A stretch of DNA of 64,000 nt from Ligula intestinalis (lineage: Eukaryota > Platyhelminthes > Cestoda > Diphyllobothriidea > Diphyllobothriidae), in contig JAYGXS010000008.1 in the NCBI GenBank assembly GCA_036362985.1, positions 21,376,102-21,440,101 on the forward strand, in the 5' to 3' direction. The notes beneath the pieces were generated by a model. That model worked only from the letters and a program-made list of their open reading frames with translations. It ran no database searches and was not told the DNA's origin. The translations under genes and the position numbers were made by a program. Positions 1 through 11,524 of the stretch are shown one piece after another (the stretch's first letter is position 1; each line of letters begins with the position of its first letter).

Positions 1-738
1 TACTAACAGGCTAGGTACTTGCTAAAAGGCCCAGACACGTGTTTTACTGGTATTCTGCCGCTGTATGACACAGCTGCTAGGGGGTCCGGCTCACCAGTGG
101 GTCGCCCAGCTTGCCCTATCTGCTTTCTGGTTGCTATACCAGTTTTGAAAGTTCAGCTTTTTAATCTCCAGAGAAATTAATTTCTTATCACGGTATAAAT
201 CAGTATATTGAAAGTCTATAGGCGTAGACCGAAATTGTAAGTGTATATTCGTGTCGAAACCCGTCAACCCCTGTGAAATATACACATGCTGCCATCAGAC
301 AGTCGTTAGTAGTATGAATTGACGTTGTAACTTACCATACTAACAGGCTAGGTCCTTGCTTAAAGACCCAGACACGTGTTTCGCCGGTATTCTGACACTG
401 CTTGACACAGCTGCGAGGGCTCCGGCAGCATGTGTATATTTCACAGGCGTTGACGGGTTTCGACACGAATATACACTTAAAATTTCGGTCTACGCCTATA
501 GACTTTAAATATACTGATATATACCACGATCAAAAATTAATTTCTCTGGAGATTAAAAAGCTGAACTTTCAAAACTGGTATATCAACCAGAAAGCAGATA
601 GGGCAAGCTGGGCGACCCACTGGTGAGCCGGACCCCCTAGCAGCTGTGTCATACAGCGGCAGAATACCGGTAAAACACGTGTCTGGGCCTTTTAGCAAGT
701 ACCTAGCCTGGTAGTATGGTAAGTTACAACATCATGTG
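1..738. repeat. Large fold-back element (dispersed repeat family A)
   Basis: Two arms of about 290 bp, 1-292 and 424-715, are inverted copies with a few percent mismatch. A third, truncated unit in the direct orientation of arm 1 occupies about 336-425. Its border sequence GTTGTAACTTACCATACTA recurs inverted after the right arm, so this border and not the window edge is the real end of the unit. Both arms carry the same short reading frame, with ISLEIKKLNFQNWY in each. A diverged copy is at 53890-54190 and a short one near 12360-12520. The class of element is unknown. Confidence 0.8.
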
Positions 739-740
739 GT

Positions 741-2280
741 CTCTTGTGCGGCGTGGCGTTGCAGGTGGAATGCACTACAACTAGTAGTCCTTTGCGGTTG
801 CCTGCGGGCCTTTTTATCGAGCGTCAATGCACAACCAAGATGAATATGTTCCGTAAAGTGAGCAGCAAGTGCCCTTTACGATCGTTAATTACTCGACCGC
901 AGTAGACAGGAAAGCCGGTTTATGGCTCGACGACTAGGGCATCGAGCTTTTATCCAACTGTTTGGAATACTTAAATTTTCATGCGCCAAAAGGCACCTGC
1001 GTGATTTCCTATCGATCTCTCGTCTTATTTGATTGGTCCATATCTCCGACACTCTCATGAAGAGGATCAGTAAATATGTGCAGGCTTTTTGGAAACTGAC
1101 TTTCTTGTTTGAAAATATAGCCCTCCTCCTGGTCGATTAGCTTTGCCCGCTCCCCACATTTGGTGTTAATTACAAGTACCAGGCGCAGGTCATAACACTT
1201 ATAGAGCGTATAGGCGTTAGGGCTAAGGCGGTTCAACCTAACACCTACAATATTCCAGGCCCTGTTCCTTGGGAGATGGGAGGAGTCTTGGGATGGTCAG
1301 ATTGTTAGGAATAGTGTATTCTGCGGAAGGATAGGAGAATTAATGGTAATAGTGTTGACATTCGGATGACCGCATTCCGGCTGCTAGGGCGTCAATTCTG
1401 GAGTGACGTGGGCATCAGAAATCACCACAGTGTCGGTGGATGCTTTGTTTCAGCTGCCAATGGTAGAGCTGATGTCTAGACTAGCGTGGGCGCACGAGCT
1501 TGAGATGGCTGGCTAGCGTGAGCGAGCGGTCACGCTGCGGCGTATGTGCGCGTCGGTCAAGGACAGGTAGTGCCTAGCCCCAGGAGGCAGTGGGCGCGCA
1601 GGCACGCTAAAGACGCCATGCGTCAGCGGCTGATCTTGGGTTCCAAGTGGCTGAGAAAGACCACTAAAAGCGCATTCTTTCATTACGTAACACCTGCTCC
1701 ATACTGGTCACTCTGTATATCAAAAACCTTCCGAGGAGTACCTTTTCGGACACGAACAAATCCTGCATTGCGCTACCTGGAAGCGGCCTACATATGGCCG
1801 GTGAAACCAAAGCTGTGTAAATAGTTGGAACACACAGTCAACCTACATTCTCCGTGCTGATTTCTACTTCCTAGGTTTACATGTTTTGCCCTTCCATTGT
1901 TACTTTAAAAATTCCCTCCCATTTAGGCATCACAGGGAGGAGTGTTTTGTATCGGTTGATTATCCTGTACGGCACTAAACCATGAGGTTGCTGTTTTCCA
2001 ATTTGATTGTTCCTGTACAAACTGAAATTTGCTGTATTTTGTCATTAGCCACTTATATTCTGCAACGACAGACAGCAGCTCATGAGAAGTCGTAAAATTT
2101 AGTGGCTCCAGTAAAACCTGCGGTGATTGGCTTGCTTCAATTTTGGAAAGCTTATTTGTAGCCCTGATAATTTGAGCGTCGCGCTTGAAAAGGACCACTA
2201 TCGTCCCAGCTTAGACGCTATGGGGAGTGTTGAAGGTGAATTCGTTTACACTGGAGGGGACAGTCATTGTGTTCTCTACG
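741..2280. other. Region without a recognised gene
   Basis: No supported exon. Around 1150-1250 the text GTACCAGGCGCAGGTCATAACA matches the 3' end of the LTR-like family seen at 42100-42150. The short frames here look like chance. Confidence 0.5.
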
Positions 2281-2282
2281 TT

Positions 2283-2470
2283 ATGTGTAGAGCATTGGAT
2301 CTCTAACCGAGAAGTCGCGGGTTCGAGCCTCGGGAGTTGCCACACCTGGGGTTGGGTATGGCTAGCTGATGACGGCTGATAAGCCAGAAATGTCCAGTCC
2401 AGAATCCTTTGCCTTTGTCGGTAGTATCTTTCTTCCTACACACCACAGTAGGCAAGTGGAGGTGGTTACC
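2283..2470 (+). repeat. tRNA-related SINE
   Basis: B-box-like GCGGGTTCGAGCCTCGG followed by the family body (GGGGTTGGGTATGGCTAGC, then GATGACGGCTGATAAGCCAG). The promoter half is degraded. The same body occurs about eighteen times in the window, on both strands. Confidence 0.75.
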
Positions 2471-3164
2471 GAGGATGAAGCTCTTACACGGAGCTCAGAT
2501 ACGGGGAGCCAAGGGTGAGTGAGGGACGTCAGTTTAGGGCCGCGTGGGACGGATGCTACCAAGTCCTACATCTGTACAGTGAAGCCCTTTGCAGGGTACC
2601 CCTATAACCCTTCGTACACACGCACACACACACATACATGCTACACGCTTTACCTCAGAAAGGCTGATTTGCACGTGCAGGCTGTGCCTTGTCCACCAAT
2701 GAGATCACTAGTCTCACAACTGAGCTTCCACTGTTGGCACAGCCGCAGACGAATGCTCCAGTGTTACGAGAAACATAACAATGAATATGACTGAGCAGAA
2801 ATAATTGAACTAATGCAAACAACAATAAATGACTGCTCACTTAGGATAGATGGGTGGTTTTTGAATGTTGGTAAAGTAACTTGTCTGAGTTCCAGCTGCG
2901 TCTGCAGTTGGTTGCACAGGTACGGTCTCCTGAGAGTAGGACTAGAAATAGCAAAAAAGCATTACCTTATAACAACACTCTAAAGTAAATGCATGCTTCC
3001 ATTATAAGAGCCCCTTGACAGGGGCTGATATAATGTGACTACAACTCAGGCAGACTAAAACAAGACTTACATTCAAGTCTATTTTGGCTCAAGAATTTTG
3101 ATTGGCAAAAATAGCCTACTTAAGCGCAGGATATATTATGCGACAGTAACAGAGCCGGAGACTG
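2471..3164. other. Region without a recognised gene
   Basis: A short CA-rich microsatellite lies near 2616-2638. No exon, RNA gene or known repeat border was seen. Confidence 0.4.
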
Positions 3165-3360
3165 CACTAGTTCAGTTCAATTCTATTAAGGTACAGATAG
3201 GCGAACGCCTTTAAGCTTCCTATTGGTAACAAAGGGGCTAGGAAATGCATCAATACAAAAGGAAAATTCAAAAATATATAAATTACTTGATTGCAGAAGA
3301 GAAGAAAGCAGCTGTTGATTGGACGAAAAAGTTATAATACATGGCTACTCATTAAACACG
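3165..3360 (-). mobile_element. CR1-like LINE, 3'-end fragment
   Basis: The plus strand reads TTCAGTTCAATTCTATTAAG and then a motif ending CTATTGGTAACAAAGG. This is the reverse complement of the 3' terminus of the CR1-like family, which ends in AATAAA plus TGAACTGAA-type tail repeats. Only the terminal ~200 bp survive. Confidence 0.6.
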
Positions 3361-3431
3361 AGGAGCATATTAATTATAAGTCATTGTACACAGTGCTTGT
3401 AGAGTAAAAGGTTAAGGAGGCATGGACTTAC

Positions 3432-3582
3432 CACAGGAATTGCTTGTAGAATAGGCCGTCTATCAACGGGCCTGTCAGCTGGTCGGAAGATGAAACAGCC
3501 AACGTAGACGGCTAATGGAAGCGACACAAAGAGGAGGATCGACCCCGTTGCTGTTAACATGCCTCCAGTGTACACATCGGTC
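3432..3582 (-). CDS. Unrecognised two-membrane-segment protein, exon B
   Basis: The acceptor is CCTTTATTGCAG and the donor is CCTGTG|GTAAGT. One base completes the Arg codon left by exon A. Fifty codons follow: TDVYTGGMLTATGS, then a hydrophobic stretch to YVGCFIF, giving a second membrane segment at about residues 56-82 of the joined product. The polar tail RPADRPVDRRPILQAIPV follows. It ends in phase 0, so at least one more exon is needed; I could not find it between 3431 and 1. The intervening intron of 7.9 kb holds CR1, RTE, SINE and Penelope remnants. Confidence 0.6.
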
Positions 3583-3716
3583 CTGCAATAAAGGGGCGGG
3601 GGTAGGATTTAGTCATGGAATATATGATGTGCGAATCGAGATATGCTGTAGTTTTCAAAGGAAGCCTATTTAGAAAAAAAACTGCAAGGCGTCTCGCAGC
3701 TGCCAATGCATGTCAA

Positions 3717-4305
3717 GTCAAGTAAAGTATATTAATGAAAATATACGCAAACGCCTTTGAACTCCCTATTGGTACATAGTATTTACGAAGTGCATCGGCA
3801 CAACTGAACGTTTCAAAGAAGTCGTTTACATAATTGTAGGCGACTACTCTTTTGTTTAAAGTAACAAACTCACATGTGGTGATGTCAGCTGACACGAGCC
3901 AGCAGGTGTAACTGAGCAAAAAGAGCAGACAGTGAAAAAACTCATAATACATTGCTCATAATTCAAAAATGGAATGTCATTTGTGGGTTTTAGGAGAGAA
4001 ACTGTCGATCGTGGGGTAAAGTATGCAAAAGATAGGACCAACATGCTAGCCATTTTGTCCCTGACGAGTAATATCTACATCCGAAGGGCCACACGAAAAG
4101 TCATGAGAACGTCCCCAAGAACCGGAAATGCGACCATGATATGCATTTGCTGTGACCGGAGCAGAGGAAACCACTACGTCGTTAGCAGTCGGCCTTAAGG
4201 TTGGTGCGAGAAAGGGCGTAACAAAGTCACGTAGCCTAGGGCCACAGGTGCGGTAGATGCAACTGCAGACGTGATCAGCGCAGTTCGCATAGTGAGAAGA
4301 GAAGT
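3717..4305 (-). mobile_element. CR1-like LINE, 3' untranslated region
   Basis: About 590 bp homologous to 51480-52124, 29060-29460 and 63308-63690. It ends, on the minus strand, in ATTAATATACTTTACTTGACTTGAC, a tail of TGACT repeats. It lies directly downstream of the RT C-terminal remnant at 4460-4880, so the two are one 5'-truncated element. Confidence 0.7.
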
Positions 4306-4459
4306 GCGGCGATCAGCTATGTACGGTGAAAACATATTTTGATTCAATAATAGTAATACTACTTAAAATTGTTTTTAGTGTATATTTATAGCATTTAATG
4401 ACTTTTTAATTTTTGATTTCAGAGAACTCAGTTGCCATGGTGGCAATTAAGGCATGCTG

Positions 4460-4880
4460 GTCAAGCTTTGTCTTAAAGGCTTCCACGGATGGGGATATGA
4501 CAATGTCCGCAGAAAAATAATTTTCTTGGGTCAAGTCTTGCCCCAGTCACACGTAATTTGAGGGGGTAACCTCGCAACCTAGAGGTGGTGGCCTGCTCAA
4601 AGAATTCATTTGTTTTGAGGCAACAAACCTGACCGCGCAGCAGGCAAAATGCCTGTATTAGGTCACCGCATAGCTGTCTGTAATCCAGAGGAAGTAAGTC
4701 AAGATTTACCAAGCGGGTCTCATAAGGGAGGTTCCGTTGGCCTCACACTAATTTTGTTGCACGTCTTTGCACCCTTTTAACGATTTTTCGGTCTTTGGCT
4801 GTCAAAGGTCTCGAGGCTTGGATGATTACCTCCTAAACGAACGTGCCAAAGAACTTGCCAAAGACTAATTCATCGAAATC
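4460..4880 (-). pseudogene. CR1-like LINE, reverse transcriptase C-terminal remnant
   Basis: Minus-strand translation gives FFGTFV, then DRKIVKRVQRRATKLV, NLDLLPLDYRQLCGDLIQAF and [20 protein letters not shown]. This is the conserved post-RT domain of CR1-like LINEs. Stops and frame changes show it is dead. It is truncated at the 5' end, as is usual for LINE insertions. Confidence 0.8.
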
Positions 4881-4929
4881 AGCAAAGGTGCGCTTGATTA
4901 GATACGAGCTGGGCATTGCATGTACACAT

Positions 4930-5200
4930 GAAGGCCTCCAACAGTCCAATATGGCCCACACATTCAGGGTTGATTCACACCAGGTCGAATGTGACGGCTG
5001 TCGCGCTCACACACGCCGGCTTTAGTGGCTGGACGTACGCTCGTCCGACTGTCAAATTCCTGAAACTATTCTCTACAGAATATACTATTCCTCCCACCTG
5101 GCGTGTCACTTCTCTTCCCCTTGTGGAATTGGGCCTGAAGATCGGCGTAGCATGGGTTCACCCTATTCACGTAAGCACATTATATCTGTTATGGGGAAGT
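4930..5200 (+). repeat. Dispersed repeat family E
   Basis: Shares a long diverged match with 21950-22165: GTCAAATTCC, TACAGAATA, TGACATCTCTTC-like and GGCCTGAAGATC blocks occur in the same order. The nature of the element is unknown; it could be an LTR fragment. Confidence 0.55.
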
Positions 5201-6649
5201 GGACGGTGACGCACTCAGATCCCAGAACTGGAAGTGCACCCCAGTTGAGCCATGCCAGCAGACCGGCCGCGAGCGTCCTGAGCACACGTGAGGCCCGCTC
5301 CCAAGTGTAGACCAAATGTTCTAGAAACATCTCGCAGCGTGGGAAACCACGAATCAGCATGCACACCAGAACCTCCCTCGCATGCGATAGGCTAGGATTA
5401 GTCTTGAAGGCCTAAAGCCTTATAATAGGCTGCAGTTGGCATGCTAAGCCATTCAGTCGTCCCTGTACCGTCCTGAATAAAGGCCTGCTATCGGAACCAC
5501 TCTCTTGGCTTCTTCTGCCTATGAGTCGGGTTCTAAAATACTGGGCTTTAGCAATATCCAAGGTCAGTAAATACTTATATAGCGTGTTCCACTGACCAAA
5601 GAGAATTGAAAACTTAAACTAAAGAAAGCATCATTGATTATTGACTGATTTACCATATTCCCCTCATGGCTACTGGCTCACAGCTGCATCATGCAACAAA
5701 AAACCTAGTGGTAAATGGGGTCTTATCCACCTCCTGTGCTGGGGATGCAATACGTCGGCCAGTGTTTATACATTACTTACCGCCTGGTAGTTGCATGCGA
5801 ATATTACGTGGTTATTTTGTGGCAGCTGGAAGATTTTAGCTAAAAATTTTGCAGCAAATTCGGGAAGATTTATGCTGAGGCATTTACTCCAAGTCCAAGC
5901 AGGAATTTATGCACAAATTAAAACCCTAAACTTATTCCAACCTTATTACAAGACCGGGAAAAGGGATGAGTAGTGGGCTTATGGAATTGGTAGTCACAGT
6001 AGATGCTGAACCGCATGAGGTGGACAAACAGCACTGACATCAGGGTGTGCCCAGCTGTGTCACATGCGCATCCAACAAGCTGCGCTGGGTTTAACAAGCA
6101 GACCCCAGCAACCACCTAAATCCGCGAGTGAAACCGGATAAAGGCATTTGCCTGCATCTACAAATTGTTTTTGGAAGCCATTGAGAGTTAATGATCATTT
6201 TCTGGTACGTACGGACGAAGGGGCATTTCTTGTTCGACATGCTAAAAGTCGTGGCTTCGGAGGTTGTCAACTGATAGGGTAAGGTCTCCTTCGCAATGTA
6301 GCCTTTATGGCATTCTCACGCATGGGGGATCCCAGTCACCATCACGGTACAAGTCTTGATCGTATGTGGTACGCGCAGATAGACTGATTGCTTTGTAAGC
6401 CACTGCACATCTCCGGTCATCCTACCATGGGAGTTAGGTTGGTTAGGGAAGAGAGAGTGCGGTAGATGCAGTGCAAGTCCACCTCACTATAAACTAATTT
6501 CTTTGCAAGTCATCATCCTGCAGCACCCAGTGGACTCATCGCTCCCGACGGTCAAACTGCCACGCGTTGTTCGTGAGTTTGACGAGTTTCTTGCAAATCT
6601 TCCAAGAAGATGTTCCGGCATAATCGCAATTTACGGAGTTCAGAATAAA
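5201..6649. other. Region without a recognised gene
   Basis: No exon supported. 5420-5560 has LTR-like features (TTATAATAGG, then GAATAAAGG, then a TCTTCTGCC-rich end), but no terminal pair was found. 6440-6480 resembles the poly-pyrimidine part of family C, inverted. Confidence 0.4.
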
Positions 6650-7030
6650 TACTGCACTCGGAACGGTTGTGAATTAACCGGCTTCAATGATCGTACTTTA
6701 TCACGTGTGACGATTTCCAGCAGCGGATCTGGAAAGCTCAATCTTTTCTCTCCTCAAGCGACGAAAACCAAATACTTCAGTTCCAAGACCCGTTTCCATA
6801 TCTTGATGGACTGTGTTGAGCCAGATCTTGGATTGCCCTCCTCTTCGAAGCCTCTAAGTGGACAGCGGCACCAGATCAGAAATCGTGAGGCGGACGACGG
6901 AGAAGCTGCCCAACATAGCGATGGAGATGTCGCACCGGAGCCATAGGTACTTTCGAAGGAGTGAGAAAGCCCGGCGAACAGAATCGTTTTGTGAATGGAT
7001 AACTGCCATCTGTGTTGGCGTTTGTGCCCT
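6650..7030 (-). pseudogene. RTE-like LINE, C-terminal remnant
   Basis: Minus-strand translation: SVRRAFSLLRKYLWLRCDIS, then GGQSKIWLNTVHQDMETGLG, then RRLRREKIELSRSAAGNRHT and, after two stops, STIIEAG. These are the closing motifs of RTE polyproteins in flatworms, also present at 35530-36400. A segment between the first and second blocks is lost. The longer plus-strand frame across this region is only its antisense. Confidence 0.8.
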
Positions 7031-7527
7031 TTTTCGGCTGCAGCGGTTTTTCACAATCCCGGCACTGAATATCACTGTTTTTTTACAAGTTTGCAGGGTG
7101 GCGGCACATTGATTGGAGCATTTACGCTCAACCCATTCAGGCTAATTTAATGGAATGGTGCACATGCTGCTTGAAAAATCATGGCACTGCAATAAAAGTT
7201 TTTGTCTAATTGCCCTTCATTCCACAGAACCTTGCCGAGGCCACGTGATTCTGCAAACAGCATCCCACCTTTCTTTTTAACCGGAGTGTGCATAAAAGTG
7301 ACGTGGTCCTAATAATAACAAGGGCAGTCAACTTCCCAAAGCCAGGTACCGAAAATTGGTGATCCATGCATCCTCCCCCATGCCCCTTTTCGCGAAAAGG
7401 TGCGGAGCGCAGCAGTTGCTAGAACTGGCTATGGCAACTAGGGAACGCACTGGGTGTCCTACCACTGCAGCAGTCACCGACTCTGCAGGTAAATCGATAT
7501 TGATACCCATCGATTAGCGTTCACTGA
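7031..7527. other. Region without a recognised gene
   Basis: Contains GCAATAAAAG on the plus strand near 7190, but no coding exon before it. Nothing else seen. Confidence 0.4.
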
Positions 7528-7860
7528 TCACTAACGGAACTCTCGAGTCCCGCTCTGCCTTGTGGCTCATTCTCGAGTCACGCCAGCAGCCGCGCACAGC
7601 CGCTAGTAATCTAGGCAGATAGCACTGCTGGAAAAGCCAAGGAAGACTGGAATGTGGTCATTTCTGGCTCATTAGCCGTCGTCAGCCAGTCATACCCAAC
7701 CCCAGGTGGTGCCCCATCCGAGGCTCAAACCCGCGACCTTTCGATCAGAATTCTAACGCTCTAACCATTGAGCTGCGGGCTCGTTGACTTGTCAGATTAG
7801 GTCGGGAGGAATGACTCCTCGTTGATTAACGTTCACCGATCGATATTATCGTCCTACTGA
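7528..7860 (-). repeat. tRNA-related SINE, near full length
   Basis: Inverse complement of the family. A-box-like and B-box-like ends lie at 7730-7800 (CGAGGCTCAAACCCGCGACC). The body and the 3' half (CGCCAGCAGCCGCGCACAGCCGC) extend down to about 7530. Confidence 0.8.
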
Positions 7861-7975
7861 CTACCGGACCACCTGCAAGGCAATCAGAGCAGTCTTCTCG
7901 CCAAAATTGGATGAAAACACACTGTCGGACGGAACCTGCTGCAACTGCCTTCCAACCATGTGTGCGTGTGTAATT

Positions 7976-8290
7976 AACATGGATCTGCCCCCAAAGGGAC
8001 TGCGTGGTAGATGCGCTGGACCAACACGGAGGCGGCAGATCAAGGCATGGCAGGTGCTTATCGGGTGGAGCTTCCGTAACTAATGCCCAGCCCTCGGGTA
8101 GGGGAGCGTTGGCGGCACGCGTAGGTGCCGGCTCAAACCACGCCAATCACTGGCGTCCGATCCCGCTTCCGATCTTCCTGATTCGCTATAGACACAGGAC
8201 ACGGGTGGGTGAGGAAATAGGGGGAGGGGGCGAGTGCGTTAGATGCAGCGAAAGTCTGCTCCCAATTAAAATAAACCCATGCATAAGTCA
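7976..8290 (-). repeat. Dispersed repeat family C
   Basis: Inverted copy of the sequence at 46560-46870 and 55060-55335. It shares the GACTTTCGCTGCATCTAACGC-type start, a CT-rich tract, GGGATCGGACGC, a GGCGTGGT block and CACCTACGCGTGC in order. Unknown class. Confidence 0.65.
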
Positions 8291-8773
8291 CCGTCCCTAA
8301 ATTGCTACGCTCCGGAGCACACGGCAGACATCGTTGGAATCGACGGTCGAGCTGTCTCTTATGCACTTATAAATGCGACAAACAACAGTCTAGCTAATGG
8401 GCCGCTGCTACAAGGTACCCATTAGTACAGTATAGGTCCCACACTATCTGTGATCTCAACGAAGCAATAAAAGTCACAGTAGATCAGGAATCATCGTTTT
8501 TCTTGCTACTGTAGTAGAACTAATGATTTGGCGATTTCATAATATATTATTAGTCCATATGCGACTACCTACGAGGGCTCTAGATTGAGCTCCAAGACAC
8601 ACAGCCAGATCCGTAGGCACCCTACCATCACACATGAAAATTTCTAGTGCATTTCTGATCTTGGTTTAAGCGTTTCTGTTAGGTAATGAATCATGACATT
8701 TTATAAATCTCACAGTCAGATAAGAAACATGGCTGACATTGGAACACATCTCCCAGTTTAAACCGGGGAGCCA
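8291..8773. other. Region without a recognised gene
   Basis: Nothing supported. The sequence is AT-rich and unstructured. Confidence 0.4.
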
Positions 8774-8850
8774 GAGATCGGGTAGCTCAGTGGTTAGAGT
8801 GTTGGCCTTCTAAGCAACAGGTTGCGGGTTCGAGCTGTTTTAACGGAAGC
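8774..8850 (+). repeat. tRNA-related SINE head
   Basis: GGTAGCTCAGTGGTTAGAGT (A box) and GCGGGTTCGAGC (B box) are the clearest promoter half of this SINE in the window. The body is missing. It is not a tRNA: the acceptor stem does not pair and there is no regular anticodon stem. Confidence 0.75.
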
Positions 8851-9149
8851 CCAGGACTGAGATATCCCCACCAATAACGCCTTGTGTGAGTTCCCAAAGG
8901 AAGAACACGACAAGAAGTGTGCAGCAACAGAAGTCTTTTAGTGCATGAGGTACAACCTATTCAGGAAACAAACGCATGTAAACGATGTCCCTTGAGCCAA
9001 TCAGATCCTCTTTTGAAATAGACGCCGGTTCCATTGGCTGTTGGCTCGGTGGGTGAATGTAGCTAGAAATTCAAGCTATTGCTTGATTGTCTAGCAAGAT
9101 GTGTCAGCTCCCATGTGGGCCGCTCGATAGCCTATTATGAACGCGGCTA

Positions 9150-9345
9150 CTTGCTGCTTCCGCGCTAGCCGATGGGCCTCTCCTAACGCGAGCCTCGGGT
9201 GGTGCAACACCGGAAGTTAGGTATGACTGGCTGATGATAGCTGATAAGCCAGAGATGGCTGTTCCAATATCCCTTGTCATTATCGGTAATGTTCCCCTGT
9301 CTAAGCACGGCTGACATGGGTGAATAGCTCGCAGCCTAAACCAGA
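9150..9345 (+). repeat. tRNA-related SINE, 5'-truncated
   Basis: GCGAGCCTCGGGTGGTGCAA, then the family body (GACTGGCTGATGATAGCTGA) and a CCCTTGTC stretch. It is followed at once by two further copies in the same direction. Confidence 0.7.
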
Positions 9346-9570
9346 AAGTCCACAAGCACGTAACTCAATGGTTAGGGCGTTGGAATTCTTATTAAAAGGT
9401 CCCGGGTTCCAGCCCCGGGTGGCGCGACACGTGCGATTGCGTATGGCCAGCTGATGACGGCTATTAAGCCAGAAGTGGTCGTTACAGTCTCCCTGGTCTT
9501 TATCAGTGATGTTCTTCTAGCTAAGGATGGTTGCTATTGGTGAGAATTTCCCGATCTAAGCCGGTGAGAC
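9346..9570 (+). repeat. tRNA-related SINE
   Basis: AACTCAATGGTTAGGGCGTT, GTCCCGGGTTCCAGCC, then the family body with GATGACGGCTATTAAGCCAG. Second member of a run of three copies in tandem. Confidence 0.8.
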
Positions 9571-9775
9571 CAAGAGCATGGGGCTCAATGATTAAGGCGT
9601 TGGAATTCTAATCAACAAGTTGAGGATTTGAGCCTCTAATGGCGCAACACCTAGAGTTGGTGATAAGTGGCTGATGTCAGCTAGTGTACCGGAAATGGCT
9701 TTTGTATTCTCCCCGGCCTTTGCCAGTAACTTTCGCCTGCCTAAACATGGCTAACTCGACAGACAGATGATACAC
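9571..9775 (+). repeat. tRNA-related SINE
   Basis: GGGGCTCAATGATTAAGGCG, a degenerate B box, then a diverged body. Third member of the run. Confidence 0.7.
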
Positions 9776-10440
9776 TTGATATAGTTTTTTTTAACGATAC
9801 AACAGTATTTTACGTGAAAAGAAGAGGGATTAACATTAACTGCATAAACTAAACGGATTTCTGAAAATTCTGGCGGAGCAAGATCATAACGCGCAAATTT
9901 AATCGACTTTCCTTTCACCGTAGCATCTTTCAGACGAATTTTGAAAATGTAGGTATAGCATTTACCAATTGAAGATTTTGCATAGCTAATTTTACCTTTT
10001 CATGAATGCATTAATGTAGGACACTTCAGAAGCCGCTTGCTGAACTTTAAACGTGCAGCTAAGTGTACAACGGCAGTTTCTGAATGGCTGTCTCGCTCAA
10101 ATTCCGACCAATATAAGGTATTAATACAAACTAACTCCACTGTAGGTGGTTCGCGCCCGGAGCATATGCTAACGGACCTGAAAATACCCTCTGTCCCTCT
10201 TTCTCAATTTGCATAGTTTCCGTGGGAGAAAACTCAACTTACAACTTCGGCTTCACTGAAACGAGACAGGTGTCCTTGCTCTATTGGTTCTTCCGATATT
10301 CGCAGCCAAGGTGGGGTCTCATTGTTGATCGCTCTTATTCACCCGGAGGGTCTAAGTAAACGTTTTTTTTCTACCGTCGCAAATAATTTCACAGTCAAAA
10401 CAGAACGTAGAGGAAACTATCCACTACTTTTTATGTATGT
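9776..10440. other. Region without a recognised gene
   Basis: AT-rich. No exon or repeat border recognised. Confidence 0.4.
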
Positions 10441-11150
10441 ATGAATGGTTACCCGCGCACTTTTTTCAACCAATGTATACGCAGGCAAGCGAAGAAACCA
10501 AATCTAACTGACCCAAAAGTTTGGGGAGCTTTCCATACGCGAAGAATGTATCGGAAGCAGTCAGCCGCCTGCTCACCTTACTTTGATATGGAGTTGCGCA
10601 CAGACAAGAAGCAAATATCAGGCATGAGAACGAAAGACCCGTTGCTCCGGCAGGAGACGGCTGGAGTCCTTTACCGGATCTGGTACAGTTGTGGGCAAAG
10701 CAACTACGTTGGAGAAACCAGGAGATAACTCCGGACGCGAATGGCCGAGGACGTAGCGGTGGTGGAGAAGAAAGACTGACTCCCAGGCTGCAGCCCACTC
10801 GACGGGACCCGGCCATACTTTCAAATTCAGTAGGGACGAAATCCTCGCAAGAGGTGATAGCCGCGTGAGCCACGATCTGCTCGAGTCATGGTTCTCAGCC
10901 CCACAGTCCATCAACAAGCGCAATGATTTGCCGTTCCCATAACCCGTACTGAGACATTGCCTCAGCAAGAGAACCAGTTACGTGGGATATGCCGGGCCCA
11001 ACAGTGAGCATGATTGTCACGCAATTATCAGACCCGCATCCGACACGGACAAGGAAATCACGCCGATTAATGAGTCGAAAGCGAAGTGTCAAGCCATCAC
11101 CGCGCCAATAAGGATCCCAAGCGGTGGTTACAGGAGCTGACAATTAAAGT
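10441..11150 (+). pseudogene. Penelope-like element, GIY-YIG endonuclease remnant
   Basis: The translation contains KDPLLRQETAGVLYRIWYSC and GQSNYVGETRR, then after a stop LRTRMAED. This is the KDPL-GVVYRI-C-C-YVGET module that begins GIY-YIG domains of Penelope-like retroelements. About 400 bp of diverged 3' sequence follow, broken by stops and frameshifts. The AGACATTGCCTCAGCAAGAG block recurs at about 22675. Confidence 0.75.
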
Positions 11151-11524
11151 ACGCATGCAGATGACCGCTATGAACTATAAATGCCATGCAACCTGTCCAT
11201 GTTGCACCCAAATCTGCTAATTTCTCGCACTATCTAATGGTTACCAATGGCTAAGGATTCTCGGCAGAATCCGAAGCGTCAGGAAAATAAAATGTTTGTT
11301 CCAGTGATTGCATCGGCTTCTTCTGATATATCTGTATTGCCCAATTAGCTTACATTATTAGATCACAGCTATTAAAAAGATCCTCATGCGAACAAAAAAC
11401 GAATTTTCTTAGCTGCTATTATGCAAACAGTTTAAATAAAAGCCTTACAGAATCTCCAAACATGTGACTTAGGATAGTTTCAAAGAAAAGATAAAAAGAG
11501 GTCATCTGACCATCCCCGGCTTAC

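Noticed and set aside
1923..2198. 91-codon minus-strand frame as a third exon of the membrane-protein gene
   Set aside because: No acceptor in the required phase 0 leads into this frame; the only nearby AG gives a different frame and an early stop.
6503..6946. 147-codon plus-strand frame with an ILQHP motif, resembling DTW-domain proteins
   Set aside because: It is exactly antisense to the RTE C-terminal motifs (GGQSKIWLNTVHQDME, RSAAGNRHT). The likeness is chance.
8774..8850. Functional tRNA gene
   Set aside because: A- and B-box sequences are present, but no acceptor stem or proper anticodon arm; it matches the SINE head.
10466..10873. 135-codon minus-strand frame
   Set aside because: Antisense of the Penelope-like GIY-YIG remnant; no motif of its own.
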